Shown here: positions 1-7,199 of the stretch, in pieces | Numbering within the stretch: position 1 is the stretch's first letter | Layout of the letters: each line of letters begins with the position of its first letter | Source of the DNA: JBKHYG01 sp046565595 | Lineage (GTDB): Bacteria; Actinomycetota; AC-67 | DNA: 27,483 nt | Direction: 5' to 3' | Assembly (NCBI GenBank): GCA_046565595.1 | Contig: JBKHYG010000114.1 | Span: 1-27,483, forward strand | The notes under the pieces: model-generated | The model's database searches: none | What the model saw: the letters and a program-made list of their open reading frames with translations, nothing else | Told to the model about the DNA's origin: nothing | Translations under genes and position numbers: made by a program

Positions 1-104
1 GGAACGATCAACAGTCGCAGGAAGGTGAGCAGGTTCGGAACCGTAAGGATCCGGTCGCTCGGCGTGACCTGGCTCACCTGTTCACCGGCACGACTCGATG
101 GCAT
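1..104 (-). CDS. CDP-alcohol phosphatidyltransferase, N-terminal part (PgsA-like), cut by window edge
   Basis: The minus strand from the ATG at 104-102 reads an open frame to the window edge. About 20 residues in, it encodes the sequence TVPNLLTFLRLLIVP. This is the typical start of PgsA and related CDP-alcohol phosphatidyltransferases, where the first membrane helix follows 'PNxLTxLR'. Such enzymes make phosphatidylglycerol-phosphate or related phospholipids in the membrane. The catalytic CDP-alcohol motif lies outside the window, so the exact substrate cannot be read. The ATG is only two bases downstream of the tRNA-Pro 3' end; an in-frame GTG at 77-75 is the alternative start. Neither has a convincing Shine-Dalgarno. 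The gene follows der and the tRNA in the same direction. Confidence 0.7.
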   Translation of the reverse strand, partial: MPSSRAGEQVSQVTPSDRILTVPNLLTFLRLLIV

Positions 105-106
105 CG

Positions 107-181
107 TCGGGACGGTCGGATTCGAACCGACGACCCCCAGACCCCCAGCCTGGTGCGCTAACCAAACTGCGCCACGTCCCG
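107..181 (-). tRNA. tRNA-Pro (anticodon GGG)
   Basis: The minus strand folds into a 75-nt cloverleaf. The acceptor stem is CGGGACG/CGTCCCG, the D stem GCGC/GCGC, the anticodon stem CCAGG/TCTGG around loop CTGGGGG (anticodon GGG at 34-36), and the T arm GTCGG-TTCGAAT-CCGAC, with discriminator A. C1-G72 and A73 are the usual identity features of bacterial tRNA-Pro. It reads CCC/CCU codons. The 3' CCA is not encoded. The gene begins 11 nt after the der stop codon and ends 2 nt before the next possible ATG, so it is probably processed out of a longer transcript. It holds one of the only three ACGT tetramers in the window (acceptor stem and T8). Confidence 0.95.
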
Positions 182-192
182 GACGGTCGGCA

Positions 193-1518
193 TCATACCT
201 CTGCTTCGCGCGGAGGCCGCTTCCTGACCACGATCCTTATCGGTGTCCCTTCGAGATCGAACTTGCGTCGGAGACGATTCTCGAGTGCACGCTCGCCGGA
301 AGCGCTCACCTTACCGTTGCCGAAGAACACGAAGGTTGGTGGCTCGGCGCCCGATTGGGTCGCGTATCGGATCCTGATAGGTCGTCCCTTGACGGTGTTG
401 CCGAGCGGCACGCCTTCGAGTGCGTCGCGTAGCCAGGCGTTCAACTCGTTGGTGGGGATGCGGCGCTGCCATGCGTCGTGGGCCTCGAGGATCTTGGGGG
501 CGAGTTTGGCTATCCCGCGGCCGCTCAAGGCCGAGGTGCGGACCAGGCTCGCCCAGGGGACGAACCGCAGTTGGTCTCGCACATGCCGTTCGGGACCATC
601 CGCCTCGTCACCCTCGATCAGGTCCCACTTGTTCAGAACCAGGATGCAGGCGCGGCCGTTCTCGTTGATCTTCGCGGCGATCCTCTGATCCTGATCGGTG
701 GTTCCTTCGTCGGCGTCGATCACATGCAGCACGACCGCCGCCCGATCGATCGCTGAATACAGCCTCGCCAGAGCGAAGTACTCGGGTCCTCTCCGATCGG
801 GATGCCGCCGCCATCCGGCGGTATCGATGAACCGGTACCTGACCCCTGCGTGTTCGATGATCGTGTCCACGGTGTCGCGGGTCGTACCAGGCATGTCGTG
901 GACGACCGAGCGATCCTCGCCGACCAAGCGGTTGAACAGCGAAGACTTGCCGACATTCGGCCTGCCCACTATGGCAACCGGTATCGAGTCGTCTGGCTCC
1001 TCGTCGCTGATCTCGATGGTCTTCAGTCTTGCGACGATGCGATCGAGCAGATCTCCGGATCGTCGCCCATGCAGGGCGCTGACCGGGATCGGCTCTCCCA
1101 GACCCAGCCGCACCAATCCGTGGATCTGGGTCTCACGCTCGGCGTCATCGGACTTGTTGGCCACCAGCATCACTGGGACCGCGCTACGACGAAGACCCTT
1201 GGCGACGGCGAGGTCGTCGTCGGTGATGCCCGTCTCTGCGTCGACCACCATGACGATCAGGTCGGCGAGTTCGATGGCTCGTTGGGCCTGAGCGCGTACC
1301 TTCGCATTCAGTCCTTCGGCGCGGGGTTCCCAACCGCCGGTATCGACTATCCGGAACGCGAGTCCGTTCCACTCGACCTCGTAGCCGCGGCGGTCGCGGG
1401 TGACTCCCGGTTGGGGATGTTCGATCGCTTCCCGGCGGCCGATCAGGCGGTTCACGAGCGTGGACTTGCCGACATTGGCTCGGCCCACGATCGCGACTTC
1501 AGGCCGGCGCTTGCTCAC
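193..1518 (-). CDS. der: Ribosome biogenesis GTPase Der (EngA)
   Basis: This 441-residue protein has two tandem Era-like GTPase domains, the hallmark of Der/EngA. The first has P-loop GRANVGKST near residue 12, DTGGWE and NKSD. The second has GRPNVGKSS near residue 183, DTAGWR and NKWD. A C-terminal KH-like domain follows. Der acts in late assembly of the 50S ribosomal subunit and is essential in most bacteria. The start is GTG (1518-1516) and overlaps the cmk stop codon by 4 bp (GTGA), so the two are translationally coupled. The adjacent cmk-der pair is a widespread bacterial arrangement. Length and motifs are complete, and nothing is unusual. Confidence 0.97.
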   Translation of the reverse strand: MSKRRPEVAIVGRANVGKSTLVNRLIGRREAIEHPQPGVTRDRRGYEVEWNGLAFRIVDTGGWEPRAEGLNAKVRAQAQRAIELADLIVMVVDAETGITDDDLAVAKGLRRSAVPVMLVANKSDDAERETQIHGLVRLGLGEPIPVSALHGRRSGDLLDRIVARLKTIEISDEEPDDSIPVAIVGRPNVGKSSLFNRLVGEDRSVVHDMPGTTRDTVDTIIEHAGVRYRFIDTAGWRRHPDRRGPEYFALARLYSAIDRAAVVLHVIDADEGTTDQDQRIAAKINENGRACILVLNKWDLIEGDEADGPERHVRDQLRFVPWASLVRTSALSGRGIAKLAPKILEAHDAWQRRIPTNELNAWLRDALEGVPLGNTVKGRPIRIRYATQSGAEPPTFVFFGNGKVSASGERALENRLRRKFDLEGTPIRIVVRKRPPREAEV

Positions 1519-2174
1519 CTATTCACCTCGGAGATGCCGGCTTCTTCAGCTAGGCGGATCAGTCGAGCCAGGACCTCGGATGCATCCAGTTCGCTGGTAT
1601 CCAGGATGATCGCATCCGATGCTGGTCGCAGAGGCGAGACCGTACGGTTCGCGTCGCGCTCATCCCGCTCGGCGATCTCGAGCGTGAGGCGCTCGATGTC
1701 AGCATCGGGGAGTTCCTGGGCGCGACGGCTCGCTCGGGCTCGCGGCGTTGCGGTCAGGAAGACCTTCAGGGCAGCGTCAGGCGCGACGACCGTGCCTATG
1801 TCTCTACCTTCCGCGACACCACCGGTCGCTTCGAGAGCCGATCTCTGTTTCGCGACCAGAACGCTCCTCACCTCGGGGTGGACGCTCACCTTCGAGGCAG
1901 CGATCGCGACTTCGCGGGTCCTCAACTCTGGTCCCGGGGGCATCCCATCCAAGAGCACACCGGCTTCGGAGAGGTCAACGCGGAGCGTTTCGGCGGCGCG
2001 GCGGGCCGCGCTCGGGTCTTCTGGATCCCTGCCCTGCGCGAGCAGAGCCGAGGCCACCGCGCGGTAGACGGCTCCTGTGTCGAAGTGAGGGATCCTCAGA
2101 TGTTGCGCCAAGGCGCGGGCGGCCGTGGATTTGCCGGCTCCCGCCGGCCCGTCGATGGCTATGACCATCTTCAT
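1515..2174 (-). CDS. cmk: Cytidylate kinase
   Basis: The 219-residue protein phosphorylates CMP and dCMP to the diphosphates. Near the N-terminus is the P-loop IDGPAGAGKSTAARALA, followed by the FDTGAVYRAVA segment and GRDIGTVV, all characteristic of bacterial Cmk. The C-terminal part has the LID region and RDxRDxxR ('ERDERDANR') and ends with the conserved LDTSELD. Two ATGs two codons apart can start it (2174 or 2168). Each has a GAGG-like sequence upstream, so the exact start is open. It lies 10 bp after aroA and overlaps der by 4 bp, placing it in the same operon. Confidence 0.96.
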   Translation of the reverse strand: MKMVIAIDGPAGAGKSTAARALAQHLRIPHFDTGAVYRAVASALLAQGRDPEDPSAARRAAETLRVDLSEAGVLLDGMPPGPELRTREVAIAASKVSVHPEVRSVLVAKQRSALEATGGVAEGRDIGTVVAPDAALKVFLTATPRARASRRAQELPDADIERLTLEIAERDERDANRTVSPLRPASDAIILDTSELDASEVLARLIRLAEEAGISEVNR

Positions 2175-2184
2175 CCTCGGTCCC

Positions 2185-3549
2185 TCATCCTCTCAGGCCC
2201 CTCGGCACCCCGACCCTGGCGAGTGTGTCCCAGAAGCCGGGGTCGCTCACCTTGACGCAGCTCGCATCGCGGATCTTCACGGGTTCCTCGCAGGCTAGGG
2301 CGAGGACCGCGAAGGCCATGGCCATGCGGTGGTCCCCTGCTGGGTCGAGGGTGCAGCCGCCCTTGGGGACGGGGCCGCCTTCGACCTCGAAGCCGTCGGC
2401 GAGGGGCCGGATGGCCACTCCCGCGGCTCTGAGCCCGTCGACCAGGACGCTGATGCGGTCGGATTCCTTGACCCTCAGCTCCCCTGCTCCGGTCACCCGG
2501 GTGGTGCCAGGCGCCAGGGAACCGACCACGCCCAGGAGGGGGATCTCGTCGATCGAGCCCGGCATGCTCGAGGCGTCGATCTCGATCGCCCGCAGATCCT
2601 CGCGCCGGAAGGCGAGGTTCGAGCGGGGTTCTCCAGAGACCGTCTCCTCCCGGCGACTGGTCACCTGAACGCCCACGGAAGCCAAGACATCGAAGAAGCC
2701 GGTGCGCGTCGGGTTGGATGACACCCCTCGCGCAGCGATCTCTCCTCCTACCAGGGCCACAGCGACAGCGAAGAACGATGCCGCAGATGGATCTGCAGGT
2801 ATGTCGATATCTCGCATCTGTAGCCGAGATGGTTTAACGACACATCCATCTGTCGACAAACTGATATCTGCACCTAGGTGCTTGAGGAGACGCTCGGTGT
2901 GGTCCCGCGAAGCAGCGGGCTCGCGCACGGTCGTGCTCCCGTCGGCGCTTAGCCCCGCAAGCAGCAGTGCGCTCTTCACCTGTGCACTGGCGACGGGCAG
3001 GGTGAAGGCCCCGCCGGTCAGCGAGGAGCCCTCGATCTGGATCGGAGCTGTTCCGGAAGAGGGCAGCGTGATCCTCGCCCCCATGGCGGAGAGCGGATCC
3101 ACGACTCGCTTCATCGGTCGCTGACTGAGGGAGTCATCCCCGACGAGAACGAATCGACCGGGCCGACCAGCCAGGATCCCGGCCAGAAGTCGCATGGTCG
3201 TTCCAGAGTTTCCGCAGCTGACTAGCAGTTCTTCGCTATACTCATCCAGATTATGGGTGAGTAGAGGTGCTCGACCCTCTAAGTAACCTTCTACTGGAAC
3301 CTCAGACTGCCGATCTGCGAGTTCGATCCGACCCCCGAGGAGCCGCACCGCCGCCACCGAAGAAGCGACATCCGCACTCGCAGACAGGTTAGAGACCCTA
3401 GCTCTGCCTTCCCCCAGCAGACTGAAGAGTACGGCCCTATGAGATATCGACTTATCGCCAGGTAGATCTACCTCTCCAGAGACCTCTCGACATGGAAACA
3501 CGACCACAGAGTCATCTGCAGTCGAGAAGTCGATACATCTCTGAGTCAT
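2185..3549 (-). CDS. aroA: 3-phosphoshikimate 1-carboxyvinyltransferase (EPSP synthase)
   Basis: AroA condenses shikimate-3-phosphate with PEP in the sixth step of the shikimate pathway. Visible motifs are LPGDKSISHRA near residue 30, GNSGTTMRL near residue 113, PVASAQVKSALLLAGL, the SRDHTER segment, LRVKESDRI and the terminal GDHRMAMAF. All catalytic blocks are present over 454 residues, about the normal length with a short N-terminal extension. The start codon ATG shares its first base with the tyrA stop (TAATG), so the genes are coupled. The DNA for the N-terminal part contains AT-richer islands (about 2790-2880, 3230-3300 and 3420-3600, near 48 % GC by count), unlike its neighbours. The GNSGTTMRL form resembles Bacillus-type rather than E. 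coli-type enzymes. Confidence 0.97.
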   Translation of the reverse strand: MTQRCIDFSTADDSVVVFPCREVSGEVDLPGDKSISHRAVLFSLLGEGRARVSNLSASADVASSVAAVRLLGGRIELADRQSEVPVEGYLEGRAPLLTHNLDEYSEELLVSCGNSGTTMRLLAGILAGRPGRFVLVGDDSLSQRPMKRVVDPLSAMGARITLPSSGTAPIQIEGSSLTGGAFTLPVASAQVKSALLLAGLSADGSTTVREPAASRDHTERLLKHLGADISLSTDGCVVKPSRLQMRDIDIPADPSAASFFAVAVALVGGEIAARGVSSNPTRTGFFDVLASVGVQVTSRREETVSGEPRSNLAFRREDLRAIEIDASSMPGSIDEIPLLGVVGSLAPGTTRVTGAGELRVKESDRISVLVDGLRAAGVAIRPLADGFEVEGGPVPKGGCTLDPAGDHRMAMAFAVLALACEEPVKIRDASCVKVSDPGFWDTLARVGVPRGLRG

Positions 3550-4676
3550 TAAGTCCCTTTAGCTGGAGAACGAGAAGGAGATTCATCGTCGTGTATAGAT
3601 GTCGAAACCTCGAGTTGGAGGTCTGACAACCTGTCGACACATCGCTGGATATCCACATCGTCGGCAAGCCAGATGCTCAAGATCCCGTGCCCGCCTTCGG
3701 CGGCGTGATGGATGCCCAGATCCTCGATGTTTACGCCCAGTCTCCCCATCGCTGTGGTCACATCGGCCAGCACGCCGGGGCGGTCTGGGATGTCGATCCG
3801 GACCTCGATCAGCCCGGTCGTCTCGCGCTTCAATGGGATCCGATCCCGGGCCTCGCGGGCCTGCTGGAAGAAAGAGAGCAACTCCCCTCCCCTGTCGATC
3901 GAATCGGCCACGGTCTCGAGTTCGGCCGCGAAGGCCCGCAGCCGGTCGGTTATGGCAGGCCCATTCTCTAGGCAGATGTCCGCCCACATCTCGGGACTGC
4001 TAGAGGCGATCCGGGTCATGTCCTTGAAGCCACCGGCTGCCAGAGCCAAGATCGCCTCTCGGTCCTGCCCCTCCGCGGCCGCCATCCTCATCAGGGTGCT
4101 TGCCAACAGTTGCGGAAGATGGCTGACGGTGCCCATCAGCCGGTCGTGCGACCCGGGATCGAGCGCGATCGATCTGGCTCCCAGGGCTGACACGAGGCGA
4201 AGGACCTGCTGATAGGCGTCGGGGCGCGTTCGGTCGGTCGGGGTCAGGATCCACCAGGCGCCCTCGAACAGATCGGGGCGGGCAGACTCGATCCCGTGTT
4301 TCTCGCTGCCAGCCATCGGATGTCCCCCGATGACCATCTGATCGGCGGGAAGGACACGAGCAGCAGCCTCTACGAATCCCGACTTGGTGCTGCCGGTGTC
4401 GGTGACGACGGTGTCGGCACCCAGGTGAGGGCCCAGTCCTCCAAGCACGCCTTCGAGGGCTCGCACAGGTACCGACACCACCACCAGATCGCAGGTCGCG
4501 GAATCAGAGAGCTCGCCTACCTCGTGCGCCGCGCCGCGTTCGACGGCTAGTTCGGCTACAGGGGTTTCGGCGTCGCAGGCCAAGATGTGCGCGTCTGGCC
4601 AAGCTCTGCGTAGCCCGAGGCCGATGGACCCTCCGATCAGGCCGGTCCCGACCAGCAGGACCCTCTGGCCGCTCAT
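3549..4676 (-). CDS. tyrA: Prephenate dehydrogenase with C-terminal ACT domain
   Basis: The protein oxidatively decarboxylates prephenate toward tyrosine with NAD(P)+. From ATG 4676 it has 375 residues. It has an N-terminal Rossmann fold with VGTGLIGGSIGLGLR, a TDTGSTKSG segment, the GGHPMAGSEKHG active-site region and the helical dimerisation domain. An ACT domain follows near residue 300 (RIDIPDRPGVLADVTTAMG) and probably mediates feedback control by tyrosine or another amino acid. The frame is open 34 codons further upstream, but those residues are unlike the family. The chosen ATG overlaps the chorismate mutase stop by 4 bp (ATGA). Chorismate mutase, TyrA and AroA lie in consecutive coupled frames, though not in reaction order. 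Confidence 0.95.
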   Translation of the reverse strand: MSGQRVLLVGTGLIGGSIGLGLRRAWPDAHILACDAETPVAELAVERGAAHEVGELSDSATCDLVVVSVPVRALEGVLGGLGPHLGADTVVTDTGSTKSGFVEAAARVLPADQMVIGGHPMAGSEKHGIESARPDLFEGAWWILTPTDRTRPDAYQQVLRLVSALGARSIALDPGSHDRLMGTVSHLPQLLASTLMRMAAAEGQDREAILALAAGGFKDMTRIASSSPEMWADICLENGPAITDRLRAFAAELETVADSIDRGGELLSFFQQAREARDRIPLKRETTGLIEVRIDIPDRPGVLADVTTAMGRLGVNIEDLGIHHAAEGGHGILSIWLADDVDIQRCVDRLSDLQLEVSTSIHDDESPSRSPAKGT

Positions 4677-5041
4677 CTGGGCAGGTCCGTCCTCAAGGGT
4701 TGGGCTCCCTCTAGGTAGACATGCCGCAACCGGTCCGGGGTCAGATCGGTCACCGCGTGCATCATGACGCGGATGCATCTAGGAACGGCCCCCTCGATGT
4801 CTAGCTCCCGGGCGCACAGGAGGGGCACCTCGTTCAATCCGATCGCTCGGGCGGCGGCGGCGGGGAACTCCGAGGAGATGTCCCCGGTCGCTGTGAAGAA
4901 GATGCTGATCAGGTCGTCAGCGGTCAGGCCGTTACGGTCCAGCATCACCTGGACGAGTGTCCCGGTGCGCTCGATGACCTGGTCGCGCGTGTCGGCGTCC
5001 AGGGTCGTTGCGCCCCTCAGGGCACGGATCGTAGGTGGCAC
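4673..5041 (-). CDS. aroH: Chorismate mutase, AroH type
   Basis: The 122-residue monofunctional enzyme converts chorismate to prephenate. It matches the Bacillus subtilis AroH fold family along its length: IRALRGATT at the start (the active-site Arg), PLLCARELDI (the Cys and Glu of the active site), CIRVMMH (the second Arg) and RHVYLEGAQPLR (the Tyr and the terminal segment). This differs from the all-helical AroQ type. It starts with GTG at 5041, 19 bp after the rluB stop, and overlaps tyrA by 4 bp. Its product is the substrate of the adjacent TyrA, so co-expression makes biochemical sense. Confidence 0.95.
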   Translation of the reverse strand: MPPTIRALRGATTLDADTRDQVIERTGTLVQVMLDRNGLTADDLISIFFTATGDISSEFPAAAARAIGLNEVPLLCARELDIEGAVPRCIRVMMHAVTDLTPDRLRHVYLEGAQPLRTDLPR

Positions 5042-5060
5042 GACCTCGATGATAAAGGCG

Positions 5061-5792
5061 TCAGAGGCCGACGCTTCGCAGTAACGAACCGATCTCGGTC
5101 GGATTCAGGTATCTGCTCCTGCCCGAAGGCAGATCGCCCAACCTGATCGGACCGAACCTCGTCCGCCCCAGATGCCTAACGGGATGGCCGATCGCGTCGA
5201 GCATCCGCCGGACCTCGCGGTTGCGGCCTTCGGTGAGCGTGAGCTCTAGGTGTGCACGGCCGGGTTGCTGGTCCACCAGCGTCACCCGCTTCACTCGAGC
5301 AGGGCCGTCGTCCAGCTCGATCCCTGCCCTCAACGCCCGCAGGCTGTCACGATCGGGGACGCCCTCGACCTCTGCGAGGTAGACCCGCTCGACCTCGAAA
5401 CGCGGATGCGTCAGACGGTGAGCCAGGTCTCCGTCGGTGGTGGCTAGCAGCAATCCGGTCGTCTCGAGATCCAGCCGCCCAACCGCTCTCAGCCCAGGTA
5501 CCGCGGGCAGCATCTCCATGACCGTCGGTCGGCCAAGCTCGTCGTCGGCTGTGGTCACGACGCCGCGAGGCTTGTTGAGGGCGATCACGACTCGCTCTGC
5601 GTCGACGGATATCCGTTCGCCGTCCACCTCGATCGCATCTACCGAAGGATCGACCCTCGTGCCAAGTACGGTCACCGTCTCCCCGTTGACCTTCACCCTG
5701 CCGGCGGTGATCAGGTCCTCGCTCGCGCGACGGCTGGCGACACCCGCTTGCGATAGGACCTTCTGAAGCCGGACGCCTCGCTCTGTGCTCAC
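5061..5792 (-). CDS. rluB: 23S rRNA pseudouridine synthase, RsuA/RluB family
   Basis: This 243-residue protein has an N-terminal S4 RNA-binding domain (RLQKVLSQAGVASRRASEDLI, then GRVKVNGE). The RsuA-type catalytic domain carries the aspartate in GRLDLETTGLLL near residue 113 and the terminal segments GRNREVRRM and RTRFGPIRLGDL. By family it isomerises a uridine in 23S rRNA, near helix 89 if RluB-like. RsuA-like 16S specificity cannot be excluded from sequence alone. The start is GTG and overlaps the scpB stop by 4 bp. The scpA-scpB-rluB order is widely conserved in Gram-positive bacteria, which supports the RluB reading. Confidence 0.94.
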   Translation of the reverse strand: MSTERGVRLQKVLSQAGVASRRASEDLITAGRVKVNGETVTVLGTRVDPSVDAIEVDGERISVDAERVVIALNKPRGVVTTADDELGRPTVMEMLPAVPGLRAVGRLDLETTGLLLATTDGDLAHRLTHPRFEVERVYLAEVEGVPDRDSLRALRAGIELDDGPARVKRVTLVDQQPGRAHLELTLTEGRNREVRRMLDAIGHPVRHLGRTRFGPIRLGDLPSGRSRYLNPTEIGSLLRSVGL

Positions 5793-6325
5793 GGTTCGAG
5801 GTCGTCAGCCAGGGCTGGTTCGGGCATAAGAGGCCCGATGTCTGGAAGTTCTCCGAGTCCGTTCAGACCCATCCTCTCCAGGAAGAGGGTCGTCGTCCCA
5901 TAGAGCGTCGCCTGACCCGGTCCGTCGTCCTGTCCGACCTCTCGGATCAATCCGCGAGAGACGAGCGTGTGCACGGCCGAATCCGGATCGACACCTCGGA
6001 TCGACGCGATCTGGCCTCGTGTCACGGGCTGCTTGTAAGCGACGACGGCCAAGGTTTCCAGTGCTGCCTGGGTGAGTCGTGGCTGTGCTACGGCGATGAC
6101 GAAGCGTTCGACGAAGGCAGCCTCTGAAGGGTTCGTGGCAAGGCGCCACCCGCCGGCCACCTCCCTCAGCACGATGCCGCGCCCTTGGAATGCGTCCTGC
6201 ATCTCGCGCAGTGTGGCTTCGATCACTGCGAGCGGAGTCTCGGTCACCTGCGCGAGCCGGGTCGCTGGCAACGGTTCTGCCGCGACGAAGAGGATCGCTT
6301 CGAGGGTGCGGGCTAGGTCGGTCAT
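5789..6325 (-). CDS. scpB: Segregation and condensation protein B
   Basis: The 178-residue protein is the winged-helix accessory subunit of the SMC-ScpAB complex, which organises and separates chromosomes. Family signatures are LARTLEAILFVAAEPLPATRLAQ at the N-terminus and LTQAALETLAVVAYKQPVTRGQIASIRGVDPDSAVHTLVSRGLI in the second winged helix. An acidic tail ends the protein. ATG 6325 overlaps the scpA stop by 4 bp (ATGA), so ScpA and ScpB are coupled, as expected for subunits of one complex. The smc gene itself is not in the window. Confidence 0.96.
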   Translation of the reverse strand: MTDLARTLEAILFVAAEPLPATRLAQVTETPLAVIEATLREMQDAFQGRGIVLREVAGGWRLATNPSEAAFVERFVIAVAQPRLTQAALETLAVVAYKQPVTRGQIASIRGVDPDSAVHTLVSRGLIREVGQDDGPGQATLYGTTTLFLERMGLNGLGELPDIGPLMPEPALADDLEP

Positions 6326-7050
6326 GACTGTGAACCTTCGCGCTTGCGGATCTCGATATCTCCCAACAGTTCAGCCTGTTCGACCGTGACGGTACCGGCC
6401 TTTATGAGTTCGAGCATGGCGAGGAAGTGCACGACGACCTCCATGCGATCCTCTCCCGCGACCTCTCGGAACCGGACGACCTCCTTGGAGCTGAGCGCGG
6501 TCTCGACGCGGGCGATCGCTTCCTCGATCGTGATGCCTATGGGGGTCAGATGCGACAGGTCCAGTGTCGGTTCGACCCGAGGCGTCAGCACCTCGACGGC
6601 GATGCGTGCGAACCGTTCGAGGCTGACGCGAGCCAAGATGTCAGGGCACAGGTGCTGGAACTCTTCGGTCGGACCGACGGCTCTGCCTATGAATCCGGCG
6701 TTCTCGTCCAGATGCTGTCGGAACCAGCCCGACACATCCTTGAAGCCTCGGTACTGCAGCAGTCGTGCTATCAGCAGGTCGCGGTCGGATAGCGCGAACG
6801 CGTCGTCATCCTCGACGATCGAGCCCGGCAGCAGCCGCCCGCTCTTGATCTCGAGGAGGCTTGCTGCGACCAACAGGAACTCGGTTGCGACCTCTAGGTC
6901 GAGCTCCTTCATCTCGGTGAGGACGCTCAGATAGTCCTCTGTGAGTTGAGAGATCGAGATCTCGAAGATGTCGACCTCGTGTTTGCTGATGAGATGCAGG
7001 AGCAGGTCGAAGGGGCCTTCGAAGGCTGGGACCTGGACCTGATAAGTCAC
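6322..7050 (-). CDS. scpA: Segregation and condensation protein A (kleisin)
   Basis: ScpA is the kleisin that bridges the SMC heads. The 242-residue sequence has the N-terminal signature FEGPFDLLLHLI followed by the helical SMC-neck-binding region (HEVDIFEISISQLTEDYL). Further on are LEVATEFLLVAASLLEIKSGRLLP and a C-terminal winged helix (VVHFLAMLELIKAGTVTVEQ) that contacts the SMC cap. The start is GTG at 7050 with GAGGGC just upstream. It opens the scpA-scpB-rluB segment after a 149-bp gap, the largest in the minus-strand array, so an internal promoter there is possible. Confidence 0.96.
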   Translation of the reverse strand: MTYQVQVPAFEGPFDLLLHLISKHEVDIFEISISQLTEDYLSVLTEMKELDLEVATEFLLVAASLLEIKSGRLLPGSIVEDDDAFALSDRDLLIARLLQYRGFKDVSGWFRQHLDENAGFIGRAVGPTEEFQHLCPDILARVSLERFARIAVEVLTPRVEPTLDLSHLTPIGITIEEAIARVETALSSKEVVRFREVAGEDRMEVVVHFLAMLELIKAGTVTVEQAELLGDIEIRKREGSQS

Positions 7051-7141
7051 GCCCTCAGCCTAGGCGAGCCTCTCCGCCGGAACCGCCGCCAGGGGCTCGC
7101 GGAGGCGGTCAGCCACGAACTGCGGATGCCGCCGACCGCGG

Positions 7142-7180
7142 GCATGCGAGATACCGCCAGGGGCTTGCGGGATACCGCCA
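7142..7180. repeat. Short imperfect tandem repeat in the scpA upstream gap
   Basis: Two 18-nt units, 7142-7159 and 7163-7180, repeat with a 21-bp period and differ at two positions; both contain GATACCGCCA. A more degenerate copy (TGCGGATGCCGCC) begins at 7121. The 149-bp gap 7051-7199 holds no convincing gene or strong terminator; a weak CCACC/GGTGG stem at 7178-7199 is the only other structure seen. Confidence 0.45.
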
Positions 7181-7199
7181 CCACGAGTCACGACGGTGG

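Noticed and set aside
802..2067. Long plus-strand open frame (421 codons) antisense to der and cmk
   Set aside because: It is antisense to two genes with complete family motifs, and its translation shows no recognisable domain. High GC leaves antisense frames open.
2185..3549. Herbicide-tolerance type of the EPSP synthase
   Set aside because: The GNSGTTMRL motif differs from the E. coli form, but inhibitor sensitivity cannot be decided from these residues alone.
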